A DNA stretch of 64,000 nucleotides from DASQFI01 sp035633215 (GCA_035633215.1 DASQFI010000048.1:147164-211163), one strand, 5' to 3'. Numbered from the stretch's first letter, positions 25,104 to 34,628 are shown. Made by a program: numbers and translations. The notes: generated from the letters alone by a model not told the origin.

Positions 25104-25580
25104 GTGCAGTCAGTCCTGCGTGTGTTCGCGCTTGCGGTCCCCGTGCTCGTCGGCCTCGCCACGTTGTCGGCCCAGACCCCGGATCCGAGAATCGGCTCGT
25201 GGAAGCTCGACGTAGCCAAATCGAAGTACGACCCGGGTCCGGCGCCGAAGAGCGCGGTCTTGAAGATCGAGCCGTTCGAGCAGGGCGAGACAAATACGGC
25301 TGAGACCGTCAATGCAGATGGCACGAAGACGGTGGTCCAGTACTCCGCCAACTACGACGGCAAGGACTACAAGCTCACGGGTTCGCCGACCGCCGACACC
25401 GTCTCGCTCAAGCGGATCGACTCCCACACGACCGAGCGCACCGACAAAATGGGCGGCAAGACGGTGACGGTGATTCGGCGTGTGGTCGCCAAGGACGGCA
25501 AGACGTTCACGGCGACCTCCAAGGGGACGAATGCCCAAGGTCAGACCGTCAACAACGTCGGAGTGTACGTGAAGCAGTAG
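25104..25580 (+). CDS. Small secreted protein, lipocalin-like
   Basis: A 158-residue exported protein with signal VLRVFALAVPVLVGLATLSAQ. The mature part begins DPRIGSWKLDVAKSKYDPGPAPKS, a motif common in short secreted proteins of Acidobacteriota, then alternating strands (TKTVVQYSANYDGKDYKLTG, TVTVIRRVVAKDGKTFT). No catalytic residues are evident. GTG 25104 has AAGGAGG just upstream (spacing four), better than starts further upstream. Confidence 0.65.
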   Translation: MQSVLRVFALAVPVLVGLATLSAQTPDPRIGSWKLDVAKSKYDPGPAPKSAVLKIEPFEQGETNTAETVNADGTKTVVQYSANYDGKDYKLTGSPTADTVSLKRIDSHTTERTDKMGGKTVTVIRRVVAKDGKTFTATSKGTNAQGQTVNNVGVYVKQ

Positions 25581-25588
25581 AAGCGGGG

Positions 25589-25619
25589 CGAGGACTCGCG
25601 CCGCGATCCGAAGTCCTCG
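25589..25619. terminator. Hairpin between convergent genes
   Basis: CGAGGACT and AGTCCTCG form a perfect 8-bp stem with a 15-base loop, placed between the convergent ends of the 25104 and 25645 genes. No T-run follows, so it is only a possible bidirectional transcript end. Confidence 0.3.
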
Positions 25620-25644
25620 GCGCCATCGGGGCCGCTGACCGGCC

Positions 25645-27888
25645 CTACTTCAGCCCGATCCGGTCGATGAGTTCGCCAAAGCGGCGATCGCCGCGAAGCG
25701 GATGATAGCCGGGGTCCACGTGAATGTAGATGAGGCCTGCCGATCTGGCCAGATAGGCCCGCTCGAGACAGGCGAACGCGCAGTCGGCGTCGCCGAGGGC
25801 GGCATGTCCCATCGCGAGGATCTCGGCGCGGACGTAGTGCCGCTTGGATTCCTCTTCGAGCCGCGCCAGGATCGCTTCAGCTTCGTCGCGGCGTCCGAGC
25901 GGCATGAGCGCCCGGACGATGAACGCGTCGTAGGAGCGGACGCTGTTCTCGAAGCGCTGCCCGCGTTGGTACCAATCCAGTGCCCGGTCGTAGTCCTGCT
26001 TCGCCAGATACGCCGAGCCGATGTCCAGGCAGGAAATAAAGTTGTCTTCCTTCAGCTCCAGCGTCTTGTGGCTCTGCGCGATTGAGGCGTCGAGATCCCC
26101 CGCATACAGGAGAAACCTGGCCAGCCATCGGCTGGAGCGATGCACGAGCGGATCGAGCGTGACGGCCCGGCGCATCTCCTCAATGGCTTCCGGAAGGAGA
26201 CCGATTGCAGGGAGGATGCTGCCGAAGGCCCAGTGCGCCTCGGCGTAGCTCGGGCTCAGGGCGACGGCCTGGCGCAGCTGCTCGACGGCGGCGCCGAACT
26301 CCCATTCATACCATCCCAACACCTTGCCGAGAGGCGTCTTGGCTTCGGCCAGCTCCGTTTCGAGCTCGAGTGCGTGAAGCGCCGCGGCTTTGGCTCGCGG
26401 ATAGGCGTCTTCAGGCGCCGCCCAATCGTCCGCCAGCGTGCACCAGCAGTCGGCGATTCCCGCATGCGCGCGGGCAAAGTTCGGGTCCTCGCTGAGTGCC
26501 TGCTGGTAGAAATCCAGCGCCTTGCGCAAGCCGCCTTCGCTGAACTTGTTATAGAAGAACCGGGCCTTCAGGTACAGGTTGTAGGCGTCGAGGTTCTTCG
26601 TCGGCACAGCGGCCAGACCCGCGTTGGAGCCCAGCCTGAGCTTCAACGCCTCGACAATCGCCCTGGAGATCTCGTCCTGAATCGCAAACACGTCTTCGAG
26701 CTGCCGGTCGTACGTCTCCGACCACAGTTGATAGCCGGTGTCCACGCTGACGAGTTGGACCGTGATCCGGATGCGGTTCCCCGCCTTTCGGACACTGCCC
26801 TCGAGCAGCGATCCGACACCGAGCTTCTCGCCGACTTGACGGATATCGACGTCCTTGCCCTTGAAGGCGAAACATGACGTTCGCGAGGCCACTTGCAGCC
26901 CGGGCAGTTTGGACAGCGCGTTGATGATCTCCTCGGTGATGCCGTCGCTGAAGTACTCGTTCTCCGGATCCGCGCTCCGATTGGCGAAGGGCAACACCGC
27001 GATGGCTTTCTGCACCGACACCGCCCGCTGGTCGCGTGCCGGGGTGCCCGGCGAGTCCGCCGTGAGTCCGACCCGAAGCGACTCGGCCAGCTCGGCCGCT
27101 GTGGCAAACCGATCGACCGGCGTGCGAGCCAACGCGCGTGCAACGACCCGGTCGATGGCGTCGGGCACGTCCCGGATCGCCTTGACCCGTGGAATCGGCG
27201 CGACGAATCGCTTGGTGATCACGGCCTGCATGTTCGGACCGGTGAATGGCGGCTCGCCGGTGAGCATCTCGTAGAGGACGCATCCCAGGCTGTAGAGATC
27301 GCTCCTCCCGTCCACGGCGCTCTCGCCGCTGGCCTGTTCCGGGCTCATGTACGCCGGCGTGCCGATCGCCAGTCCCGTTTGCGTCACGGACCCGCGGCCT
27401 GAGAGCGCACGGCCGATGCCGAAGTCGGCGACCATCGCGGCACCCTCGTGCAGGAGGATGTTGTCCGGTTTGATGTCCCGGTGCACCACGTCGTGCCGGT
27501 GGGCGTAGTCCAGCGCCGCGGCCACTTCCCGCGTGATCCGCACAGCGTCCTCGAGCGGCAGCTGGCGCTCGCGGTCGAGCCGCTCGCGAAGCGAACGGCC
27601 TCCCATCGCCGGCATGACGTAAAAGAGCAAGCCGTCGGCGTCCCCCGAATCGTGAACCGGAAGAATATGCGGATGGGTGAGGCCGGCTGCGAACTTGATC
27701 TCGCGCAAGAAGCGCTCGGCGCCGACCTCGGCGGCGATTTCAGGGCGCAGGACCTTGACAGCCACTTGACGGTCGTGCCGGAGGTCACGGGCCAGGAAGA
27801 CGACCGCCATGCCGCCCTGACCGAGCTCGCGATCGACAGCGTAGCGGCCGGCCAGTCCGTGCTCGAGCCTTTCCCTCAGGGCGCCCAT
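25645..27888 (-). CDS. Ser/Thr protein kinase with FlgO-like and TPR domains
   Basis: A 747-residue soluble protein. Residues about 15-275 are a Hanks-type kinase: LGQGGMAVVFLA loop, catalytic Lys in VAVKVLRPE, HRDIKPDNIL catalytic loop, DFGIGRAL, and MSPEQASGE. About 285-425 match the FlgO/adenylate-cyclase-linked domain (AVLPFANRSADPENEYFSD, LLEGSVRKAGNRIRIT, YDRQLEDVFAIQDEI). The remainder is TPR. No transmembrane helix is visible between domains, unlike the kinases at 57-64 kb. An 18-base gap separates it from the upstream peptidase gene, so they may be co-transcribed. Confidence 0.9.
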   Translation of the reverse strand: MGALRERLEHGLAGRYAVDRELGQGGMAVVFLARDLRHDRQVAVKVLRPEIAAEVGAERFLREIKFAAGLTHPHILPVHDSGDADGLLFYVMPAMGGRSLRERLDRERQLPLEDAVRITREVAAALDYAHRHDVVHRDIKPDNILLHEGAAMVADFGIGRALSGRGSVTQTGLAIGTPAYMSPEQASGESAVDGRSDLYSLGCVLYEMLTGEPPFTGPNMQAVITKRFVAPIPRVKAIRDVPDAIDRVVARALARTPVDRFATAAELAESLRVGLTADSPGTPARDQRAVSVQKAIAVLPFANRSADPENEYFSDGITEEIINALSKLPGLQVASRTSCFAFKGKDVDIRQVGEKLGVGSLLEGSVRKAGNRIRITVQLVSVDTGYQLWSETYDRQLEDVFAIQDEISRAIVEALKLRLGSNAGLAAVPTKNLDAYNLYLKARFFYNKFSEGGLRKALDFYQQALSEDPNFARAHAGIADCWCTLADDWAAPEDAYPRAKAAALHALELETELAEAKTPLGKVLGWYEWEFGAAVEQLRQAVALSPSYAEAHWAFGSILPAIGLLPEAIEEMRRAVTLDPLVHRSSRWLARFLLYAGDLDASIAQSHKTLELKEDNFISCLDIGSAYLAKQDYDRALDWYQRGQRFENSVRSYDAFIVRALMPLGRRDEAEAILARLEEESKRHYVRAEILAMGHAALGDADCAFACLERAYLARSAGLIYIHVDPGYHPLRGDRRFGELIDRIGLK

Positions 27889-27904
27889 GACGGCCTACCT
27901 TATC

Positions 27905-30244
27905 TCATGCCTGCGGCCTGACAGGTGGGATGGTGAACTTCGGACGTCCGCGCTCGCCGGCGGCGACGTCCTTCTCTTTCTCCAGCGTCTTGAGCACGTC
28001 GCGCCAGCTGAACTTTTCGCCGCGGCCGCGGAGGTAGTAGTCCATCCAGGCCATTTCGCTCACGGCCTTAACCAGCTGGTTGCGCGGGTCGGGAATGCCG
28101 TGGGTGTTGCCCGGATACATGAAGAGCTCGGTCGGCACCCCGATCTGCTTGAGCGCCATGTGCAGCTCGACCGACTGCGGGCTCGGCACGCGCGGATCGC
28201 CTTCGACGACATGGATCATCGTCGGCGTCTTCGCGTTCCTGATGTATTTGAGCGGCGACTGGACCCAGTAGGCGTCGAAGTCGTCGTAGGGCAGCTTGTC
28301 GCCGAGGTAGAACTGCCGGTTGCGCTGGACGTCGCTCTGCGCGTACATCGAAATCCAGTTCGACGTGCCCGCGCCGGAGCTGATCGCCTTGAACCGATCG
28401 GTGTGCGTGAGGATCCAGTTGGACCAGTGGCCGCCGGCGCTCCATCCGAGCGCGCCCATGCGGCTGCCGTCGGCGATCCCCTGCGCGATCAGGTGGTCGA
28501 CGCCCGCCATGATGTCTTCGAACCCGGTCGGAAAGTAGTCGCCGACGATGTCGGTCTTGTGTTTGACCCCATAGTTGGTCGAGCCGCGATAGTTGGGACG
28601 CAGCACCACGTAGCCGGCGCCCGCGTAGACCTGTGACCCGTAGCCGCCGTTGAAGCTCAGCACATCGGCCGAGGCGGGTCCCCCATGGATCGCCACGATC
28701 AATGGATACCGCTGACCCGGCTGGTAGCCGACAGGCTTCACCAGCACGCCGCCCACCTTGGTGCCGTCCTTCGACGTCCAGGTGATTTCTTCCTGCGCGC
28801 CGAGGGCGAAGCCGCGCACTTGCGGGTTGACGTCGGTCAATTGCACCCATGCGGAGCGCTGCGAGAGGCGGTCGATCGACGGGACAGTGAACAGCGTCGG
28901 CGGCGTCCGGCCGTCGGCGAACGTGATGACGAGCGCGCCGCTGTCGTCATCGCGGCTGACCGAGAGCGACGCCGGCTCGCGCGTGATCTGCCGGACTTCG
29001 TTCTGGGACACGTCGATCGCGAAAAGCTGGTTGGTCGCGCGGATGCCCTCATTGAAGTAAATCGTGTTGCCGTCGTTCGACCAGAAGCCGATCGTCACGT
29101 CGCCGTCGAATCCGCCCTCCAGCTTGCGGAAGGGCCGGCCGCGATCGCCCACCGCGCGGATATAGACGCGCGTGTTGGTCATGCCGTACTTCGTCAGGTC
29201 GTCGGGGCCGCTGAAGGCGACCCACCGGCCATCGGGCGAGAAGCTCGGCCCGCTTTCGCCGGCTTCCGAATTGTTCGTCAGCCGCTCGATCTCGCCCGTC
29301 GCCGCCTCGAGGACATAGAGGTCGCTGTAGAGGTTGGCTTGCGTAATGTTGCGCTGGTATCGGTTCGTCGAGGCCCCTCGGAATCCGATCCACTTTCCGT
29401 CGTCGCTCACCGTCACGCCCGAGACGGAGTAGTTTCCTTCGGGCGTCAGCCGCGCGGGGCGGTGCGGATCGAGATCGAGCGCCCAGAGACTCGCGGTGGG
29501 CGTCTCGGCGTTGCGGATGTTGACGGTAAAGCGCTTCTCCCGCCGCGCCTTCTCGTCTGCGTCGACCCGGTCCGGCGTGCTGAAGTAAATGCGCGGACGC
29601 GCCGACACGAGCGCCCACTCCGCAATACCGGCCGGCTGCGTCGTGAGCTGTTCGGCCTCGACGCCCGTCACAATCTCAGTCCCCTGGACGGCGAGGCGAT
29701 AGAGCTGCCGCGCGTCCTCCCGTCCGGCCCGGTACACGAGCCACTTGCCATCTTCGCTCAGTGCGAAGTCCGAGACGCCGTCTTTGGCGTTCGTGATGCG
29801 CCGGGCCTCGCCGCCATCGGGCCGCATCAAGTAGATCTGGTTCTGGCTCGAGGCGGTGGACGGCGCGTCCCGATTCGACAGGAACAGGAAGAAGCGTCCG
29901 TCGCGCGACCAGGCGGGAGACGTCTCGTTCTTCTCGGTCGTGAACGTCATCTGCCTGGTCGACGGCACCCCCTGCTGCATCGACACGAGATAGATGTCCG
30001 TCTGGCGTCGCGCTTCCTGCCAGTCAGCCGTCGACACGGTGTACAGCATCCAGCGGCCGTCCGGGCTGGGCGTCGCAGATCCGGCCTGCCGCATGAGCTG
30101 CATGTCGAGGAACGTCATGGGGCGGAGCGTCGTCCCGGCAGGTGCTTGAGCCGAGATCGAACCAGGCAACGCTGAACCGACCAGGATCGGCAGCCCGACG
30201 ACTGCAAGGATCGCCCGCACGTGCCGCGGTACACCGCTCACCAT
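27905..30244 (-). CDS. S9-family prolyl oligopeptidase, exported
   Basis: A 779-residue exported serine peptidase: signal HVRAILAVVGLPILVGSALPG, an N-terminal beta-propeller (repeats such as SPDGRWMLYTVS, SEDGKWLVYRAG, SPDGRWVAFSGP), then an alpha/beta-hydrolase domain. The nucleophile is the Ser near residue 603 in LGWSAGGHW; the acid is the Asp in VVEGDPRVPSPQS, and the base the His in GNTHGIPDP. GGPASADVLSFNGGYGSQ matches the oxyanion region. ATG 30244 has GGAGG six bases upstream and gives a clean signal peptide. Confidence 0.9.
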   Translation of the reverse strand: MVSGVPRHVRAILAVVGLPILVGSALPGSISAQAPAGTTLRPMTFLDMQLMRQAGSATPSPDGRWMLYTVSTADWQEARRQTDIYLVSMQQGVPSTRQMTFTTEKNETSPAWSRDGRFFLFLSNRDAPSTASSQNQIYLMRPDGGEARRITNAKDGVSDFALSEDGKWLVYRAGREDARQLYRLAVQGTEIVTGVEAEQLTTQPAGIAEWALVSARPRIYFSTPDRVDADEKARREKRFTVNIRNAETPTASLWALDLDPHRPARLTPEGNYSVSGVTVSDDGKWIGFRGASTNRYQRNITQANLYSDLYVLEAATGEIERLTNNSEAGESGPSFSPDGRWVAFSGPDDLTKYGMTNTRVYIRAVGDRGRPFRKLEGGFDGDVTIGFWSNDGNTIYFNEGIRATNQLFAIDVSQNEVRQITREPASLSVSRDDDSGALVITFADGRTPPTLFTVPSIDRLSQRSAWVQLTDVNPQVRGFALGAQEEITWTSKDGTKVGGVLVKPVGYQPGQRYPLIVAIHGGPASADVLSFNGGYGSQVYAGAGYVVLRPNYRGSTNYGVKHKTDIVGDYFPTGFEDIMAGVDHLIAQGIADGSRMGALGWSAGGHWSNWILTHTDRFKAISSGAGTSNWISMYAQSDVQRNRQFYLGDKLPYDDFDAYWVQSPLKYIRNAKTPTMIHVVEGDPRVPSPQSVELHMALKQIGVPTELFMYPGNTHGIPDPRNQLVKAVSEMAWMDYYLRGRGEKFSWRDVLKTLEKEKDVAAGERGRPKFTIPPVRPQA

Positions 30245-30334
30245 GGAAAACCTCCAGAATGAGAGACAGGATACCGCCCCCTGCCGCTGTCCACCAGCCG
30301 TCATGTCGGTCCTGCTTCCACGCACGATCCGGCG

Positions 30335-30931
30335 CTAACCCAGGACCTCCCGCACCTTCCTTGCAAGCACGTCGGGCGTGAACGGCTTCTGCAGCAAGGC
30401 AATGCCTTCGCCCAGAAACCCGTGATTCAGGACCGCCTCGTCCACATAGCCCGACATGTAAAGCACCTTCGTGCCGGGCCGGCTGCGAACGATCAGAGAC
30501 GCCATCGTGCGTCCGCTCATTTCCGGCAATATCAAGTCGGACAACAGCAAGTGAATGATTCGCGTCGTCCGTCCCGCCATCTGAACCGCTTCACCGGGGG
30601 TGCTCGCCACGAGCACGTGATAGCCATACCGTTCCAGGACCCTGCGCACGAGGTCGCGCACCGAGGGTTCGTCTTCGACGACGAGGATCGTTTCTGAGCC
30701 GCCCAGTGAGCTCGGTGCGGGTACTTCGACAAGCCTCTCGATGGGGTCGTCGACGCGGGGCAGGTACACCTCGAACGTCGATCCGTGGCCAGGTTCGCTG
30801 TCCAGGCGGATGTAGCCGCCGCTTTGCTGGACGATGCCGTAGACGGTCGAGAGGCCCAGTCCCGTGCCTTTCCCCGTTTCCTTCGTCCGTGAAGAAGGGC
30901 TCGAAGATGCGGGCCTGGATGTCCCGGTCAA
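30335..30931 (-). CDS. Out-of-frame 3' part of hybrid kinase: ATPase end and receiver domain
   Basis: This frame begins out of register and becomes meaningful at KETGKGTGLGLSTVYGIVQQS, the G2 box of a histidine-kinase ATPase domain, followed by GYIRLDSEPGHGSTFEVYLP. A receiver domain follows: ILVVEDEPSVRDLVRRVL, phospho-acceptor Asp in LLSDLILPEMSG, MSGYVDEAV and LLQKPFTPDVL with the conserved Lys. It is the continuation of the 30591-32258 frame, separated by a one-base insertion near 30887. It is unlikely to be an independent gene. Confidence 0.75.
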   Translation of the reverse strand: MTGTSRPASSSPSSRTKETGKGTGLGLSTVYGIVQQSGGYIRLDSEPGHGSTFEVYLPRVDDPIERLVEVPAPSSLGGSETILVVEDEPSVRDLVRRVLERYGYHVLVASTPGEAVQMAGRTTRIIHLLLSDLILPEMSGRTMASLIVRSRPGTKVLYMSGYVDEAVLNHGFLGEGIALLQKPFTPDVLARKVREVLG

Positions 30932-32258
30932 TTCCAGTGCCCGTGTCGCTGGCGGCGAGCATCACGTAGCGTCCGGGCGCAACGGTCGCATGCGGACGCA
31001 CGTCCGATTCATCCAACCGGACGTCGGCCACCTCGAGAAGCAGGGTGCCGCCTTCGGGCATGGCATCGCGCGCGTTCACCGCGAGATTGAGCACCACCTG
31101 TTCGATCTGTCCGGGATCGGCCCTCACGTGTCCGACCTCTTCGCTCGCGCGCACGACCACCGCGATGTTTTCGCCGATCAGACGCTTCAGCATCGGCACA
31201 ATCGATCCGAGCGACTCGCGGAGATCGAGGACGCGGGGCTCGAGCAACTGCTTCCGGCCGAACGCCAGGAGATGCTGCGTCAACGAGGTCGCGCGTTGCG
31301 CCGCGTGATGAATCTGCACGAGGTCCGGTTGCAAGGGGTGGTCACCGGGGAGTTGCTCGGCCACTAGTTGGTAGTAGCCCTCGATCGCGGTCAGGATGTT
31401 GTTGAAATCGTGCGCGACGCCACCGGCCAGCTGGCCGACCGCCTCCATCTTTTGGGCCTGGCGGTACTGATCCTCCAACAGCACGCGCTCGTTTACGTCG
31501 AGGCCGATGCCCGCGGCCCGCGCCGGCTGGCCTGTCTCGGTGAACGACATCCTCCCGACGCTGCTGATCCAATGGATTGACCCATCCGGCCATTTGGTCC
31601 GGTAGAGGACGTTGAAGTCGGTGTGCTCGCGGGTGACTCCCGCAACCGCCACCTTGATGCGATCGCGATCGTCGGGGTGAATGCGATCGAGAAAGGCCTC
31701 AAAGGTTCCGCCGAAGCTGCCGGCCGGAAGTCCGTGCTGGGCTTCGAGCGTGTTCGACCAGCGCGCGAGTCCGGTGGCGACGTCGAACTCCCAGATCCCT
31801 ACGTGCGAAGCCTCGAGCGCGAACCGCATGCGTTCCTCGGTCGCCCGCAATGTCTGTTCAGCGTCACGTTTCGCACTTTCTCGCTGCCGCTGTTCGATGG
31901 CGCGCTGCACCGCCTGGGCCAGCCGTGCCAGACGATCCTTCAGCAGGTAGTCGGCGGCCCCGTTCTTCAGGACCTGGATCGCCGTCTCTTCGGTGATGCT
32001 TCCGGACACGACAATGAACGGCACATCGAGGTTGCGCTCTTTCAGCAACGCCAGCGCGCGCGGAGCGCCGAAGCTGGGCAGGCTGAAGTCCGCAAGGATC
32101 ACGTCAAGCGACGGATCGAGGGCCGCGATGAACTCGCGCTCGTTCTCCACGCGCTGCCAGTCGACATCGAAGCCCGCCTTCCTCAGCTCGAGGACGAGCA
32201 ATTCCGCTTCGATAGACTGGTCCTCGACGAGCAGAACGCGCAGGGGCTTGCCATTCAT
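30591..32258 (-). CDS. Hybrid sensor histidine kinase, frameshifted in the ATPase domain
   Basis: In-frame domains: receiver 1 (residues about 5-120; RVLLVEDQSIEAELL, Asp in VILADFSLPSFG, NGAADYLLKDR), a PAS domain (about 145-260; FALEASHVGIWEFDVATG, IHPDDRDRI), HisKA with phospho-His in GGVAHDFNNILTAI, and the ATPase N and G1 boxes (NLAVNARDAMPEGG, ASDTGTGID, IFEPFFT). After FFT the frame runs into nonsense (DEGNGERHGTGP), whereas the next frame carries the expected end plus a second receiver. Removing one C from CCGT at 30887-30890 on the plus strand restores one protein spanning 30335-32258. Real mutation or assembly error cannot be told apart here. Confidence 0.85.
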   Translation of the reverse strand: MNGKPLRVLLVEDQSIEAELLVLELRKAGFDVDWQRVENEREFIAALDPSLDVILADFSLPSFGAPRALALLKERNLDVPFIVVSGSITEETAIQVLKNGAADYLLKDRLARLAQAVQRAIEQRQRESAKRDAEQTLRATEERMRFALEASHVGIWEFDVATGLARWSNTLEAQHGLPAGSFGGTFEAFLDRIHPDDRDRIKVAVAGVTREHTDFNVLYRTKWPDGSIHWISSVGRMSFTETGQPARAAGIGLDVNERVLLEDQYRQAQKMEAVGQLAGGVAHDFNNILTAIEGYYQLVAEQLPGDHPLQPDLVQIHHAAQRATSLTQHLLAFGRKQLLEPRVLDLRESLGSIVPMLKRLIGENIAVVVRASEEVGHVRADPGQIEQVVLNLAVNARDAMPEGGTLLLEVADVRLDESDVRPHATVAPGRYVMLAASDTGTGIDRDIQARIFEPFFTDEGNGERHGTGPLDRLRHRPAKRRLHPPGQRTWPRIDVRGVPAPRRRPHREACRSTRTELTGRLRNDPRRRRRTLGARPRAQGPGTVWLSRARGEHPR

Positions 32259-32353
32259 TGCGGATGGACGTCACCACATTGAACCTCTGGGCCCGATCGG
32301 TCCGCTATTGGTAGGACTGTGGCATTCGTTCGATGAAATTACGTAGGGACCCT

Positions 32354-32369
32354 TAGGTAGTAATACCTA
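32354..32369 (+). promoter_or_regulatory. Inverted repeat, candidate response-regulator site
   Basis: TAGGTA-GTAA-TACCTA is a perfect 6-bp inverted repeat in the divergent region between two histidine kinase genes. It lies just upstream of a TTGACT hexamer (32374-32379) with TAACGT 16 bases further on, so it is placed like an activator site for the 32441 operon. NarL-type regulators such as the one at 33956 bind sites of this kind of symmetry; the link is inferred. Confidence 0.4.
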
Positions 32370-32440
32370 CTCTTTGACTGGCCCGCAGACAGGTGTAACG
32401 TGAGGGCGAACGCCGGACCCGGTCACCCCAGACACCGCGC

Positions 32441-33949
32441 ATGGCCAAAGCGCCCGCCACGGAACGTAAGCAGGTCAATGAGGAACTGCGGCGGAGTGAA
32501 CATCTGCTGGCCGAGGCGCAGCGCCTCGCCCACATCGGCAGCTGGCATTGGGATGTGCCCAGCCAGACCGTCACGTGGTCCGACGAGCTCTATCGGATCT
32601 TCGGCGTGCCACCGGGTGGCATCGACCCTGCCAGCGAGGCGATGGCGTTCATTCCTCCCGAGGATCGAGAGCTGATCAGTCGGGCGATTGAGAAGACATT
32701 GGAGACGGAGGAGCCGTTCAGCGTCTTCTATCGTATCCGGCGGCGTGATGGGGAGGAGCGGTTCCTCCATTCGCGAGGTTTCCTGATCAGCGATACCCGC
32801 GGGGAGCCGTCGAGTATCTTCGGCACCACACAGGATATGACCGAGCGCAGACAGGCCGAGGAGGCGCTGCGCCACAGTGAAGAGCTTCTGCGGCTCGTGC
32901 TCGAAGCCATCCCGGTGGGCGTGACGGTGATGGACCCGGCCGGAGACGTCGTCTTGACGAATCCTGCCTCGACCAGAATCTGGTCTGACGTGATCCGATC
33001 CGGAACTGAGCGCTATGCCAGGAGCGCCGGCTGGTGGCACGCGACTGGCGAGAAAATCGAGCCGGATGAGTGGGCCTCGGTGCGCGCCCGCGTCAAAGGC
33101 GAAACCTCTCTCAACGAAGCGATCGACATCGAGGCGTTCGACGGCACGCGAAAGACCATTCAGAATTCCGCCATTCCCATTCGAGACGACCGGCAGGCCA
33201 TCGTCGGAGCGGTGGTGATCAACGAAAACATCACCGCGCGAAAGGCGGCCGAACGCGATCTCGAAGCGTCGGTGAAGCAAATGCAGGTCCTGGCGACACG
33301 GCTCATGCACGCGCAAGACGAGGAACGTCGCCGCATCGCGCGGATGCTTCACGAAACCACGGCGCAGGATCTGGCCGCCCTGAAGATGCTTCTGGGGCGT
33401 TTGAGCCGGACGGCCGACGGCCTTTCCGACGCGGATCACAGCCTGCTCACGGACAGCGTGGAGCTCCTTGACCGGTCGATGCGGGGCGCTCGGACACTGT
33501 CGTCTCTGCTGCATCCGCCGCTCCTCGACGAGGCGGGGCTCATGTCTGCCGTGCGCTGGTACGCGCAGGGCTTCGCCGAACGCAGCGGCATCAAGGTCGA
33601 CCTCGACTTGCCGGCGGTCTTTGAACGGCTGTCTCAGGATGTCGAGACGACGCTGTTTCGTGTCGTTCAGGAGGCGCTGATCAATATCCACCGGCACGCG
33701 GAGAGTCCAACCGCGCGCGTGCTCTTCCGGATCGACGGGGACCGGCTGACGCTCGAAATCCACGATGACGGCCGAGGGATGTCGGCGGCGTTGGTCGCGC
33801 GTGTGATGGGGGCCGGTGGCGCACTGGGCGTCGGGATCGTCGGCATGCGGGAACGGCTGAAACTGCTGGGGGGCACGTTGGAGATTGAGTCGGATGGTCA
33901 GGGAACGACCGTGCGTGCCGTGATTCCATTTCCCGCCGTCGAGAGATGA
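32441..33949 (+). CDS. PAS-PAS sensor histidine kinase (HisKA_3, NarX/DegS type)
   Basis: A 502-residue cytoplasmic kinase. Residues about 25-145 are a PAS domain (AQRLAHIGSWHWDVPSQTV, FYRIRRRDGEERFLHSRGF), about 150-275 a second PAS (LLRLVLEAIPVGVTVMDPAG). HisKA_3 has the phospho-His in EERRRIARMLHETTAQDLAA (split: RRIARMLHETTAQ). The ATPase domain shows RVVQEALINIHRHAES, IHDDGRGM and GVGIVGMRERLKLLGG. No membrane helix is visible, so the signal is probably cytoplasmic. The response regulator gene starts seven bases later: a clear two-component pair. Confidence 0.92.
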   Translation: MAKAPATERKQVNEELRRSEHLLAEAQRLAHIGSWHWDVPSQTVTWSDELYRIFGVPPGGIDPASEAMAFIPPEDRELISRAIEKTLETEEPFSVFYRIRRRDGEERFLHSRGFLISDTRGEPSSIFGTTQDMTERRQAEEALRHSEELLRLVLEAIPVGVTVMDPAGDVVLTNPASTRIWSDVIRSGTERYARSAGWWHATGEKIEPDEWASVRARVKGETSLNEAIDIEAFDGTRKTIQNSAIPIRDDRQAIVGAVVINENITARKAAERDLEASVKQMQVLATRLMHAQDEERRRIARMLHETTAQDLAALKMLLGRLSRTADGLSDADHSLLTDSVELLDRSMRGARTLSSLLHPPLLDEAGLMSAVRWYAQGFAERSGIKVDLDLPAVFERLSQDVETTLFRVVQEALINIHRHAESPTARVLFRIDGDRLTLEIHDDGRGMSAALVARVMGAGGALGVGIVGMRERLKLLGGTLEIESDGQGTTVRAVIPFPAVER

Positions 33950-33955
33950 GCTCCG

Positions 33956-34606
33956 GTGACGCCTTTGCGCATCCTCATCGTCGATGATCATGCCGTCGTC
34001 CGCCACGGCGTGCGCGCGTTGCTCGAATCCCAACCGGGCTGGGAGATCGCCGGCGAGGCTGCGACCGGCCGCGAGGCGCTCGAGCTGGCAAAGCGTCTGC
34101 AGCCCGATATCGTCGTCATGGATCTCAGTCTGCCGGAGCTGAACGGGCTCGAGGCGACGCGTCAGATCGTGAAAGAGTCACCGCGCAGCGAAGTCCTCGT
34201 GCTGACGATGCACCACTCTGAACAGCTGGCTCGGGAGGTCCTTCAGGCGGGCGCTCGCGGCTACATCCTGAAGTCCGACGCCGACGAGAGCTTGATTGCC
34301 GCGGTCGAGAGTTTGCGCCAGCACAAGCCGTTTCTGACGTCGACCGTGACGGAATTCGGGCTGGACGAGTACATGCGTCGGGCCGAAAAAGACGGCAGCG
34401 TGGCTCACGCCGCCGTCACGGCGCGCGAGGGTGAGATCATTCAGCTTCTCGCGGAGGGCAGGAGTAACAAGGAGGCCGCATTGGCGCTCGGAATCAGTGT
34501 CAAGACGATCGAGGCTCACCGGGCGAACATCATGCGGAAGCTGGGTCTCCGGTCGGTCAGCGATCTCGTGCGCTACGCGATCCGCAACAAGATGGTTCAA
34601 CCGTAG
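33956..34606 (+). CDS. NarL/LuxR-family response regulator
   Basis: A 216-residue regulator: receiver domain (LRILIVDDHAVVRHGVRALL, phospho-Asp in DIVVMDLSLPELNG, Thr in VLVLTMHHSEQ, Lys in GYILKSDADESL) and a C-terminal LuxR helix-turn-helix (LTAREGEI-like VTAREGEIIQLLAEGRSNKE, LGISVKTIEAHRANIMRKL). The start is GTG 33956, seven bases after the kinase. The acyl-activating fusion gene begins 22 bases after its stop, so all three are probably transcribed together and the pair may control lipid synthesis. Confidence 0.92.
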   Translation: MTPLRILIVDDHAVVRHGVRALLESQPGWEIAGEAATGREALELAKRLQPDIVVMDLSLPELNGLEATRQIVKESPRSEVLVLTMHHSEQLAREVLQAGARGYILKSDADESLIAAVESLRQHKPFLTSTVTEFGLDEYMRRAEKDGSVAHAAVTAREGEIIQLLAEGRSNKEAALALGISVKTIEAHRANIMRKLGLRSVSDLVRYAIRNKMVQP

Positions 34607-34628
34607 ACGGCTGGCTGCGTCAGCCGCG

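Noticed and set aside
28685..30175. 496-residue open frame on the plus strand
   Set aside because: It is antisense to the S9 peptidase, and the composition is Arg-rich and motif-free.
32423..34033. 536-residue open frame on the minus strand
   Set aside because: It is antisense to the PAS histidine kinase, which has every kinase motif in its own frame. The shadow has none.
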